DNA from: Ralstonia sp. 25mfcol4.1
GTDB lineage: Bacteria > Pseudomonadota > Gammaproteobacteria > Burkholderiales > Burkholderiaceae
NCBI RefSeq assembly: GCF_900104095.1
Contig: NZ_FNJO01000002.1
Location: 248,001 to 312,000 of the forward strand
Length of the DNA: 64,000 bases
Direction of reading: 5' to 3'
Shown: piece after piece, positions 42,056 through 50,109 of the stretch
How positions within the stretch are numbered: the first letter of the stretch is position 1
Layout of the letters: each line of letters opens with the position of its first letter
Program-made: the position numbers and the translations under genes
The notes under the pieces: generated by a model
Database searches by the model: none
What the model saw: the letters and a program-made list of their open reading frames with translations, nothing else
Told to the model about the DNA's origin: nothing

Positions 42056-43348
42056 ATGTCCCGTAACCAGCAGCTCTTCGACCGCGCCCAGCAGACCATT
42101 CCCGGCGGCGTCAACTCGCCCGTGCGCGCCTTCCGTTCCGTCGGCGGCACGCCGCGCTTCATCACCCGTGCCGAGGGCGCGTACATGTGGGATGCCGACG
42201 GCCAGCAGTACATCGACTACATCGGCTCCTGGGGTCCGATGATCGTCGGTCACGCGCACCCGGACGTGGTGCGCGCCGTGCAGGAAACCGCCGTGCAGAG
42301 CTTCTCGTTCGGCGCCCCCACCGAGGCCGAGATCGTGATGGCCGAGGAAATCTGCAAGCTCGTGCCGTCGATCGAGCAGGTGCGGCTGGTGTCGTCGGGC
42401 ACCGAGGCCACCATGAGCGCGCTGCGCCTGGCGCGCGGCTTCACGGGCCGCGACCTGATCATCAAGTTCGAGGGCTGCTACCACGGTCACGCCGACAGCC
42501 TGCTGGTCAAGGCCGGTTCGGGCCTGCTCACGTTTGCCGATACCACGCAGAACGCGCCGTCGTCGGCCGGCGTGCCCGCCGACGTGACGCGCCATACGAT
42601 GGTGCTCGAGTACAACAACGTGACCCAGCTCGAAGAAGCGTTCGCGCGCCACAAGGGCGAGATTGCGGCGGTCATCGTCGAGCCCGTGGCCGGCAACATG
42701 AACCTGGTGCGCGCCAGCGAGGCCTTCCTGAATTCGATGCGCAACCTGTGCAGCGAACACGGCAGCGTGCTGATCTTTGACGAAGTGATGACTGGCTTCC
42801 GTGTGGCGCTGGGCGGCGCGCAGTCGCACTACGGCATCACCCCGGACATGACCTGCCTGGGCAAGGTCATCGGCGGCGGCATGCCGGCAGCGGCGTTTGG
42901 CGGCCGGCGCGACATCATGGCCAGGCTGGCCCCGCTGGGCGGCGTCTACCAGGCCGGCACGCTGTCGGGCAACCCGCTGGCCGTGGCCGCGGGCCTGGCC
43001 ACGCTGAAGCTGATCCAGGCACCGGGCTTCTACGACCGCCTGGCCGCGCAGACGCGCAAGCTGACCGACGGCCTGACCGCCGCCGCCCGCGCGGCCGGCG
43101 TGCCGTTCTCGTCCGATGCCATCGGCGGCATGTTCGGCCTTTACTTCACCAACGCCGTACCGGCCAGCTTCGCGGAGGTCACCCAGGCCGACGTGGGCCG
43201 CTTCAACCGCTTCTTCCACGCCATGCTGGCCGAAGGCGTGTACCTCGCGCCGTCGGCCTTCGAGGCCGGCTTTGTCTCGGCAAAGCACGACGACGCCATC
43301 CTCGACGCAACGATCAAGGCCGCCGAAAAGGCGTTCAAGGCGGGCTGA
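42056..43348 (+). CDS. hemL: Glutamate-1-semialdehyde 2,1-aminomutase
   Basis: This 430-residue PLP enzyme makes 5-aminolevulinate, the haem precursor, from glutamate-1-semialdehyde in the C5 pathway. [26 protein letters not shown] (shown here only in part as [12 protein letters not shown]) is the usual start. The PLP lysine is in [19 protein letters not shown] near residue 265, and the cofactor aspartate is in [13 protein letters not shown]. Length fits the family. It is divergent from rubredoxin and ends near a convergent DapA-family gene. Confidence 0.97.
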   Translation: MSRNQQLFDRAQQTIPGGVNSPVRAFRSVGGTPRFITRAEGAYMWDADGQQYIDYIGSWGPMIVGHAHPDVVRAVQETAVQSFSFGAPTEAEIVMAEEICKLVPSIEQVRLVSSGTEATMSALRLARGFTGRDLIIKFEGCYHGHADSLLVKAGSGLLTFADTTQNAPSSAGVPADVTRHTMVLEYNNVTQLEEAFARHKGEIAAVIVEPVAGNMNLVRASEAFLNSMRNLCSEHGSVLIFDEVMTGFRVALGGAQSHYGITPDMTCLGKVIGGGMPAAAFGGRRDIMARLAPLGGVYQAGTLSGNPLAVAAGLATLKLIQAPGFYDRLAAQTRKLTDGLTAAARAAGVPFSSDAIGGMFGLYFTNAVPASFAEVTQADVGRFNRFFHAMLAEGVYLAPSAFEAGFVSAKHDDAILDATIKAAEKAFKAG

Positions 43349-43457
43349 CAACCCCGACCGGAAAGGGGCTGCCGGTTGGATCCGGCGCGGCGGGGCTTGA
43401 TACGCCCGCCTTCTCCCACAGCCCCGCTCCCGCCTCGCGGAAGCGGGGAGCAGACCG

Positions 43458-44336
43458 TCAACCAGAAATCCTGCCGTGCAGCGCCGCGAGCTGGTTCGCC
43501 AGTTCTGGCGATGCCCCGGTCATCGGCGCGCGCAGTTCGTCGCGCATCCATCCAAGCCGGGCCAGCAGCGCCTTGGCCGGTCCCGGATTAGGCTCGGTGA
43601 ACAGCGCCTGCACCAGCGGCATCAGTGCATGGAACAGGCGGCGCGCGTCGGCAAGACGTCCTGCTTGCACCGCGCGCCAGATCTCCACGAACAGTTCGGG
43701 CCGGAAATGCGCCGAGGCGATGATCGCCCCGCTCCCGCCCAACGCCAGCGTGCCCAGCAGCTGGTGATCCTCCCCCGCCAGCACCGACAGCCTGCCGTCC
43801 GCGATCAGCGCCTGGGTGGTCTGCGCATTGCCGCCGCAATCCTTGATGGCGACGATATTGTCGTGGTCAGCCAGTGCCAGCAGGGTATCCAGCGTCAGCG
43901 TGGCGCCAGTGCGATAGGGAATGTCATAGAGCACCAGCGGTGCCCGGGCGGCATCGGCCAGCCGAATGAACCAGTCGCGCAACCCCGCCTGGGACGGGCG
44001 GATGTAGTAAGGCGCGGGCGCCAGCACCCCGGCCAGCGGACAGCTATTGAGCCGCTCCAGCCGCGCCATGGCATGCCCCATGTGGTTGCCGGCCAGCCCC
44101 ATCACCACCGGCAGGCCGGCGGCCGCTTCCAGCACGGTATCGAGCACGGCCAGTTGCTCGGACGCGTCGAGCGCGGCTGCCTCGCCCGTGCTGCCGCAGA
44201 CCACGAACCCGGCCAGCCCGGTGGCACGGTAGTGCATCACCAGGCGGCGCAGTGCGGCATGATCGACGGCATGGTCGATAAAGGGGGTCACCAGCGGCAG
44301 CCAGATGCCCTGGAAGGAAGTTTGCGTGGCTTGCAT
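43458..44336 (-). CDS. dapA: DapA-family aldolase/lyase
   Basis: This 292-residue TIM-barrel enzyme resembles 4-hydroxy-tetrahydrodipicolinate synthase, the first step of lysine and diaminopimelate synthesis. The family motifs are GSTGEAAALDASE (GTTGE region near residue 45), the tyrosine in VLYDIPYRTG and the Schiff-base lysine in NIVAIKDCGGN near 161. YDIPYRTG differs from the common YNVPGRT, so it may be a paralogue acting on another 2-oxo acid. The frame extends well upstream, but the ATG at 44336 fits the family N-terminus. It is convergent with hemL. Confidence 0.82.
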   Translation of the reverse strand: MQATQTSFQGIWLPLVTPFIDHAVDHAALRRLVMHYRATGLAGFVVCGSTGEAAALDASEQLAVLDTVLEAAAGLPVVMGLAGNHMGHAMARLERLNSCPLAGVLAPAPYYIRPSQAGLRDWFIRLADAARAPLVLYDIPYRTGATLTLDTLLALADHDNIVAIKDCGGNAQTTQALIADGRLSVLAGEDHQLLGTLALGGSGAIIASAHFRPELFVEIWRAVQAGRLADARRLFHALMPLVQALFTEPNPGPAKALLARLGWMRDELRAPMTGASPELANQLAALHGRISG

Positions 44337-44443
44337 CCATACACTCCGGATCGACCGGTTCAGGAAACCGTCGATGCGCGACGAGGCAGGACTTGCGGCA
44401 AGGGGATGAAAACCAGGCGGGTCCGCCCTCTCAGCCGGTGGGT

Positions 44444-44473
44444 GCTGTTCCGTCGCCCATCTGACGGAACAGC
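44444..44473. repeat. 11-bp perfect inverted repeat
   Basis: GCTGTTCCGTC at 44444-44454 is the exact reverse complement of GACGGAACAGC at 44463-44473, separated by 8 bases. It lies about 108 bases upstream of the DapA-like start and just after the small minus-strand frame. It could be an operator or a terminator; no T-run follows closely. Confidence 0.5.
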
Positions 44474-44482
44474 GCGCTCCGG

Positions 44483-44590
44483 TCAGACGAGCGACTGTTT
44501 TTTGGCTTTGGCGCGCGCGGCCTGGCCCATCGCGCCCAGGACGGGTACGGACAGGACAAAGGAAAGGCGGTTGGCGCGCGGCATGGGCAT
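44483..44590 (-). CDS. Possible 35-residue peptide upstream of the DapA-like gene
   Basis: The frame starts MPMPRANRLSFVLSVPVLGA and ends with a lysine-rich tail (RAKAKKQSLV). It has a hydrophobic centre and basic ends like a short membrane-active peptide or leader. No convincing ribosome binding site precedes it. The inverted repeat at 44444-44473 lies directly after its stop. Reality is doubtful. Confidence 0.25.
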   Translation of the reverse strand: MPMPRANRLSFVLSVPVLGAMGQAARAKAKKQSLV

Positions 44591-44703
44591 GCAATCTACC
44601 GGCCGGCATCGACCGTCGTCAAGCGGCACGTACTTTGCCCGGCGGCATGACAACGCTGCGCTACACTGCAGAATTGCCATTCCGGAGATCGAGGAGTCCC
44701 TTG

Positions 44704-45318
44704 ATGCGCACCGCCACCGCCCCTGCCACCACCCCCGCCCTGTTCCGCTGGCTGCTGCTCGGCCTGCTGGCCAGCCTGCTTTCCGCCTGCGGCTACAACG
44801 ATTTCCAGAAGAAGGACGAGGCCGTCAAGGCCGCCTGGGGCGAAGTGGTCAACCAGTACCAGCGGCGCGCCGACCTGATTCCGAATCTGGTGGCCACCGT
44901 GAAGGGCTACGCCAGCCACGAGCGCGAGACGCTCGAGGCCGTGACCAAGGCCCGCGCGCAGGCCACCAGCATCCAGGTCACGCCCGAAACGCTGAACGAC
45001 CCCGAAGCGTTTGCCCGCTTCCAGCAGGCGCAGGGCCAGCTGACCAACGCGCTGTCACGGCTGCTGGCGGTGTCCGAGAACTATCCGAACCTGAAGGCCG
45101 ACGCGTCGTTCCGCGACCTGCAGAGCCAACTGGAAGGTACCGAGAACCGCATCACCGTGGCCCGGCAGCGATATATCGCCGCCGTGCAGGACTACAACGT
45201 GCTGGCGCGCAGCTTTCCGACCAACGTGACGGCGATGATCTTCAAGTACCCGGTCAAGCCATCGTTCACCGTGGAAAACGAGAAAGCCATTTCCACCCCG
45301 CCGGCCGTGAAGTTCTGA
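44704..45318 (+). CDS. lemA: LemA family lipoprotein
   Basis: This 204-residue protein has a lipobox LLSAC with cysteine at residue 29, so it is probably membrane-anchored on the periplasmic side. The helical LemA domain follows: VKAAWGEVVNQYQRRADLIP, NLVATVKGYASHERETLE and the LSRLLAVSENYPNLKADASF motif typical of the family, then RQRYIAAVQDYNVLARSFP. Function of LemA proteins is not established, although they recur beside TPM-domain proteins as here. ATG 44704 is used, just after a TTG. Confidence 0.93.
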   Translation: MRTATAPATTPALFRWLLLGLLASLLSACGYNDFQKKDEAVKAAWGEVVNQYQRRADLIPNLVATVKGYASHERETLEAVTKARAQATSIQVTPETLNDPEAFARFQQAQGQLTNALSRLLAVSENYPNLKADASFRDLQSQLEGTENRITVARQRYIAAVQDYNVLARSFPTNVTAMIFKYPVKPSFTVENEKAISTPPAVKF

Positions 45319-45355
45319 GCGCCCGGCACTGAAACGCGAAACCCGGAAGGGCATC

Positions 45356-46189
45356 ATGCGAAGACTGGTCACGCTCTCGTTCCTGGCATGGATGCTGGCC
45401 ATCGTGCTGGCGGCACCGGCCCGGGCCGCCGACGGCTTCGTGGCCGTTCCGCCGCTGAACGCGCGCGTGACCGACCTGACCGGCACCCTGAGCGCCGACC
45501 AGCGCAACGCGCTGGAAAACGTGCTGGCCGAGTACGAGCAGCAGCGCGGCAGCCAGATCTTCGTGCTGATGCTGCCCACCACCGACCCCGAGACGATCGA
45601 CGCCTACAGCATCCGCGTGGCGGAAGCGTGGCGCGCGGGCCGCAAGGGAATCGACGACGGCGTGATCGTGATCGTCGCCAAGGACAATCCGCCCGGCCTG
45701 CGCAAGATGCGCATCGAGGCAGGGCGCGGCGTGCAGGGGTCGCTGACCGATGCCATGTCCGGGCGCATCCTGCGCGACGTGATGGCGCCGCATTTCCGCC
45801 AGAACGATTTTTATGGCGGGCTGGCCGCCGGCATCTCGGCCATCCAGGCCGCCATCGACAAGGAAGGCCTGGCCGCGCCGGACCGCCGCAAGCCGCAGGG
45901 CAATGTCGATATCGGCGACTGGCTGCCGGTGCTGTTTCCGCTGGCGATCATCGTGTTCTTCTTCCTGTCGGCCATGCTGCGGCGCGGCGGCAGCCCATAT
46001 GTGGTGACGGGCCGCCGCGGCTGGCCAACCGGCACGGCTGGCGGGCTGGGCGGCATGACCGGCTACGAGATCGGACGCCACTGGGGTAGCGGCGGCGGCG
46101 GCTTTGGCGGCGGGGGCGGCGGGGGCGGTGGCTTTGGCGGCGGCGGTGGCGGCGGCTTCGATGGCGGCGGCGCGTCCGGCAACTGGTAA
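45356..46189 (+). CDS. TPM-domain membrane protein (YgcG family)
   Basis: This 277-residue protein has a signal peptide (about 1-24, ending PARA), a periplasmic TPM domain (about 35-160; RVTDLTGTLSADQRNALENV and FVLMLPTTDPETIDAYSIRV), one membrane helix near residues 192-212 (VLFPLAIIVFFFLSAML) and a glycine-rich tail of about 35 residues. TPM domains act in photosystem repair phosphatases in plants and are envelope proteins of unclear role in bacteria. GGAAGGG precedes the ATG. It lies 37 bases after lemA and probably shares its transcript. Confidence 0.9.
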   Translation: MRRLVTLSFLAWMLAIVLAAPARAADGFVAVPPLNARVTDLTGTLSADQRNALENVLAEYEQQRGSQIFVLMLPTTDPETIDAYSIRVAEAWRAGRKGIDDGVIVIVAKDNPPGLRKMRIEAGRGVQGSLTDAMSGRILRDVMAPHFRQNDFYGGLAAGISAIQAAIDKEGLAAPDRRKPQGNVDIGDWLPVLFPLAIIVFFFLSAMLRRGGSPYVVTGRRGWPTGTAGGLGGMTGYEIGRHWGSGGGGFGGGGGGGGGFGGGGGGGFDGGGASGNW

Positions 46190-46229
46190 CGGCGGATAAC
46201 GGTGGCTAATCGTGGGTAACGAAGATCCG

Positions 46230-46766
46230 ATGCACAAACCCCAGGCGTCGCACCCCGCCTCCAGGCGGTCGCTCAGGCGCGCGCTGCGCCATCTGGGCAC
46301 CGGCCCCGGCACGGCCCGCAAGGCCTTTCCCGACGAAGCGCGCCATCAGCTCCAGGTGGCCGTACACAAGGGCGAGCAGCATCATCGTGGCGAGGTGCGC
46401 GTCGTGATCGAAGCCAGTCTGCCGCTGGCACTGGCGTGGCGCGGCACCTCGGCACGCGAACGCGCGCGGGCGCTATTCGGCGCGCTGGAGGTCTGGAATA
46501 CCGAGGACCATACGGGGGTGCTGCTGTATATCAATCTGGCCGATCATGCCGTGGAACTGCTCGCCGATCGCGGCATCGACGCCTGCGTCACGTCCAGGCA
46601 ATGGCAACAGATCTGCGCGCAGCTGGCGCAGGGGCTGGCCAGCGACCTGTCGGTCAAGCCCGTGCTCGACGCCATCGCGCAGATCCACGCGCTGCTGACC
46701 ACGCATTTTCCCACCCACGGCGGGCGCAACCCCAACGAACTCGACGACCGGCCCATCGTTCTGTGA
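46230..46766 (+). CDS. Soluble TPM-domain protein
   Basis: This 178-residue protein has no signal peptide and a basic N-terminus (residues 1-30). The TPM core is seen at ARKAFPDEARHQLQVAV, VRVVIEASLPLALAWRGTSA, NTEDHTGVLLYINLADHAVE and LLADRGIDACVTSRQWQQIC. It is shorter than the preceding TPM protein and lacks its membrane anchor. A GTG at 46212 could add six residues. It is the third gene of the lemA group and is convergent with an MFS gene 28 bases away. Confidence 0.8.
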   Translation: MHKPQASHPASRRSLRRALRHLGTGPGTARKAFPDEARHQLQVAVHKGEQHHRGEVRVVIEASLPLALAWRGTSARERARALFGALEVWNTEDHTGVLLYINLADHAVELLADRGIDACVTSRQWQQICAQLAQGLASDLSVKPVLDAIAQIHALLTTHFPTHGGRNPNELDDRPIVL

Positions 46767-46794
46767 CCGCGCGCCGCCAGTGCCGGGCCGCGCC

Positions 46795-48057
46795 CTAGGG
46801 CTGCGTCTCCATCAGATACCAGATCGCCGCCAGCACCTGGACCGCCACCAGCCCGGCCCAGACCCACAAATGGGCCGCTGCCGGATAGTGGCCGCCCGTG
46901 GCCGGGAAGAAATCGAGCACGAAGCCGATGCCCACCTGGAACACGAACGTGGCCAGGAACACGGTCAGCGTCATGGCCGTGGTGGCGCGGCCGATCAGCG
47001 CATCGGGGAAGCGCCTGGCCAGCAACGCATAGGTCAGGATGCCGCTGGAGCCGAACACGCCATAGGCGCCCCACAGCACGGCAAGCGGGATGAACGGCAG
47101 GCGGGCCATCAGCAGCAGCTGGATCACGATAAATCCGATCATGCCGAAACCGGCGAAGGCATAGAGGCTGATGCCGCGCCGTTCCAGATGGCGGGCCGCC
47201 CAGCCCGCGCCCACGCAGCCGGCCATCATCGCGATACCGATCACGGACACCAGCCGCGCGCCCGCGCCCGCGGTCAGGCCCTGCACATCGCGCATATAGG
47301 CGCTGACCCACAACGTCTGCACGGCCAGGAAGATGCCCTGGTTCAGCAGGGTCAGCGGCACCACGCGCCAGAAACGTTCGCTGCTCAGGATCGTCCGTGT
47401 ACCGCGCAGCTGCTCGGCAAAGCTCTCCTTGCCCACGCGCTTGACGTCGGGCACGCCGAACCAGAGCACGACGGCCATGCCGAACGAAATCGCCGCCAGG
47501 CCGGCACTGAGCGTGCGCCAGTCCGTCCATGACAGCAGCCACGACAGCGGGGCGCCCACCACCACGGCGCCCAGGCCGCCAATGGCCATCACCAGCCCGT
47601 TCAGCAGCGGCATGCGCGAGAGCGGAAACCACATCGACAGCGCCTGGATGGCGGCGCCCAGGCACACCGACACCCCTACGCCGATCATCGCGCGGCCCAC
47701 GGCCAGGCCGACCATGCCCGGCGCCCAGGCAAACACCAGCGATCCGGCCACCGCCAGCATCAGCAGCGCGGCCTCGGTGCGGCGCGGGCCGAAACGGTCC
47801 AGCAGGATGCCGGCGGGCAATTGCGCGCAGGCGAAGCCAAGGAAGTAGAAACTGGTCAGCAAACCCAGGTCGCCGGCGGTCAGTCCCAGCTCGCGCGTCA
47901 GGAACGGCGCGAAACCGAGGTTCACGCCACGGAAGATGTACGACACCAGAAATCCGAGCGAAAAGAACGCCATGACACGCCAGCGCGCCGGCGAGGCATG
48001 TTTCGGCTGCGCCGCCGCGGCAGCCGGTTGCGTGGAATGGGCGGTGGAAGTGTTCAT
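46795..48057 (-). CDS. MFS transporter
   Basis: This 420-residue carrier has about 12 membrane helices after a 25-residue polar, alanine-rich N-terminus. Typical MFS motifs are GFACAQLPAGILLDRFGPRR after helix 2 and AVGRAMIGVGVSVCLGAAIQ in helix 4. The substrate is not predictable. The open frame continues upstream to 49014 without a stop, but that part overlaps a LysR gene on the other strand and is not coding. It is divergent from the GcvA-like regulator with 90 bases between starts, suggesting control by it. Confidence 0.88.
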   Translation of the reverse strand: MNTSTAHSTQPAAAAAQPKHASPARWRVMAFFSLGFLVSYIFRGVNLGFAPFLTRELGLTAGDLGLLTSFYFLGFACAQLPAGILLDRFGPRRTEAALLMLAVAGSLVFAWAPGMVGLAVGRAMIGVGVSVCLGAAIQALSMWFPLSRMPLLNGLVMAIGGLGAVVVGAPLSWLLSWTDWRTLSAGLAAISFGMAVVLWFGVPDVKRVGKESFAEQLRGTRTILSSERFWRVVPLTLLNQGIFLAVQTLWVSAYMRDVQGLTAGAGARLVSVIGIAMMAGCVGAGWAARHLERRGISLYAFAGFGMIGFIVIQLLLMARLPFIPLAVLWGAYGVFGSSGILTYALLARRFPDALIGRATTAMTLTVFLATFVFQVGIGFVLDFFPATGGHYPAAAHLWVWAGLVAVQVLAAIWYLMETQP

Positions 48058-48147
48058 GCCCTGCATTGTGATCACCAGCGTGGTGCAAGACCAGCGAAAG
48101 ATACCCGCGGCAATTGTGAGTAGAATTTGACGACATCCCGCCCTGCC

Positions 48148-49071
48148 ATGGTCAACAGTCGCCCCCCTCACCTGCCCCCGCTCCAGGCGCTGCGCGCGCT
48201 GGAAGCCGCCGCCCGGCACCGCAGCTTCTCGCGTGCCGCCGAAGAACTGGCGCTGACGCACAGTGCCATCAGCCATCACATCCGCGCCCTGGAAAACAAC
48301 CTTGGCACCAAGCTGTTCCGGCGCACCGGGCTGACAATGACGCCGACCAGCGCCGGCGCCCGGCTGGCCGAACAGGTGCGCGGCGCACTGGACCAGCTGG
48401 AAGTGGCGCTGCGCGAAGCCAGCGACGTGGCGGCCCCGCCCGTGGTCCGGCTGCAGGTCAGCGTCATGGCCGACCTCGCCAACGCGTGGCTGATCCGGCG
48501 GTTGCCCAGCCTCCATGCGCAGGCGCCAGAACTGGATCTGCACCTGCGCCTGCATGCGGAAATTTCCCCACCCGACCCGTATTCGGTGGATGTCGGCATC
48601 TGGCACCAGCGCGTGGACCTGCCCGGCTTCGAGTGCCACAACCTCATTGAAGACCATGTGATTGCCGTGGCCAGCCCGGCCTTGCTGGCCAGGTATCCCG
48701 GCTTTACCGTGGCCGACCTGCCCCGGTTGCCGATGCTGCGATTTGCGCTGCGGCCGTGGCGCGACTGGCTGCTGATGGCCGGGCTGCCACCCGAGGAACC
48801 CGAGCGCGGCCCGATCTTTCAGGACGCCGGGCTGATGCTGCAATCGGCCGTGGCCGGCCTGGGCGTGGCCACGGCCCGCGCGCAACTGGCGCACGACTAC
48901 CTGGCGAGCGGCCAACTGGTGCAGATCGGCACCACGCGTATTCCGTCCAGCCTGCATTACTGGGTGACCTGGCGCGAAGGCAATCCGCGCGAAAAGGCCA
49001 TCCATCGCTTTCACGCGTGGCTCAAGGAGCAGATTGCGGGGATTGCGCCTGCTGAGGAACTACAGCAGTGA
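48148..49071 (+). CDS. LysR-family regulator, GcvA-like
   Basis: This 307-residue regulator has an N-terminal winged helix (LRALEAAARHRSFSRAAEEL, then TLHSAISHHIRALE-like residues actually reading ALTHSAISHHIRALENNLG). The GcvA subclass is indicated by the PPLQALRALEAAARHRSFS opening and by the VSVMADLANAWLIRRLPSLH segment of the effector domain. ATG 48148 is preferred to a TTG at 48127. It is divergent from the MFS gene, its likely target. The effector is unknown. Confidence 0.87.
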   Translation: MVNSRPPHLPPLQALRALEAAARHRSFSRAAEELALTHSAISHHIRALENNLGTKLFRRTGLTMTPTSAGARLAEQVRGALDQLEVALREASDVAAPPVVRLQVSVMADLANAWLIRRLPSLHAQAPELDLHLRLHAEISPPDPYSVDVGIWHQRVDLPGFECHNLIEDHVIAVASPALLARYPGFTVADLPRLPMLRFALRPWRDWLLMAGLPPEEPERGPIFQDAGLMLQSAVAGLGVATARAQLAHDYLASGQLVQIGTTRIPSSLHYWVTWREGNPREKAIHRFHAWLKEQIAGIAPAEELQQ

Positions 49072-50109
49072 AACAGACTGCGCATAACGCCTGACCGCTT
49101 GTTTCACGTTTGCAACCATTTGGCGCAAAGGTTGGAAGGCGAGTGCAAATCCCATCCAAACTCATCCGTACAGGCGAGGCCGAACGCCGAAAATCGACCA
49201 AATGACCGACGGGAACCGCGGCGTCCTCTCCTGCGGAGGCTTGATATCGATAATGATTTTCAACCCCCGCGCGGTTTCTTTAGCCTTCATTAAGGCAACC
49301 GCACAGGTCTAAAACGCGCCGCACGGGTGCCGCCCAGTCAAAGTATCAAAGGAGAGACATCCTTCCACAGAAATGTCATCCACGATCCGCCTCTCGGGAA
49401 GTGCCGAAAACATTCCACACCCCAACTTCGGTGGGGCGAATGATGCAATAGCGAGAGGGCGATTTTGTCACTCATGAGGGGTGCCCCCGGAAAATGAGGG
49501 CCCTTCCACCCCGGCCAGCCGGGGGCCGAGTTTCATAAATGGAACACTTTTGCTTCCTCACGCGTCCGGAAATTTCAGTCAAGAAAAAAACACGATATAA
49601 ATCAAAGACTTAACACATGATGACGATGGGTGACTATATTGCCATCAAAGGGCTGATTCCAGGGACGGGTCGGTCTTGCGGAGTTGGAGCGTTCCCAGGC
49701 GAGCCAAACCCGCAACCAGTGATGGACTGATGCAGCAATGTGCAGATCCAATCCGCGTGGCGGCATCCGGGGCAACGAGCCGGATTGCCGCCACGACATA
49801 TATGCCCAGGGTTTTTTCTTCTGTTGCATGCGGCCGAATGGGGTGAGCAGTGTATCCGGCGGGCCGGCCGGGAAGTTTGCGGGAAAACGGGAATCGGCGA
49901 ATTCATAGCCGGAACCGGGGGATACTCATCACGAAGCAGCGGCATGGGTCACGCATTACCGCCGCTATGCTCGATCAGGCGCCACCGCGCCGGATGGGCG
50001 TGCCTCCAGCGATTCAACGTTTCCTTTTCTCCCGCAAGCCAGGTGGTGGAGTCCGTATTTGACTCGTCGCCACGGCAGTTGGAAAAAACAAAAAATGCTG
50101 GGGGAAATC
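49072..50109. other. 1-kb non-coding, locally AT-rich region before the VpsR-like gene
   Basis: No frame here resembles a protein. The part around 49550-49640 is much richer in A and T than the rest of the window. A promoter-like pair TTAACA (49610-49615) and TATATT (49635-49640), 19 bases apart, could start a leader of about 460 bases for the regulator gene. Within that leader an imperfect hairpin (49757-49770 with 49780-49794, one extra base) is followed 16 bases later by a T-run at 49812-49817. A CCCCGG/CCGGGG hairpin lies near 49509-49526. No known riboswitch class matched by eye. Confidence 0.5.

Larger units (their letters stand above)
44337..44703. other. Divergent intergenic region between DapA-like and LemA genes
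   Basis: These 367 bases lie between the two divergent starts. They hold an 11-bp perfect inverted repeat (44444-44473) and a 35-codon minus-strand frame, both listed separately. No well-spaced sigma-70 promoter was convincing on either strand. Confidence 0.4.

Noticed and set aside
46795..49014. A 739-codon leftward open frame
   Set aside because: Only the part up to 48057 encodes the MFS protein; the rest overlaps the LysR gene on the opposite strand and has no recognisable protein sequence.
49540..49555. TGGAACACTTTTGCTT as a sigma-54 promoter
   Set aside because: The GG and GC elements are 11 instead of 12 bases apart, which normally abolishes sigma-54 recognition.
49620..50050. c-di-GMP (GEMM) or cobalamin riboswitch in the VpsR leader
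   Set aside because: The conserved core sequences of these riboswitches could not be found by eye on either strand; a covariance-model search would be needed to be certain.
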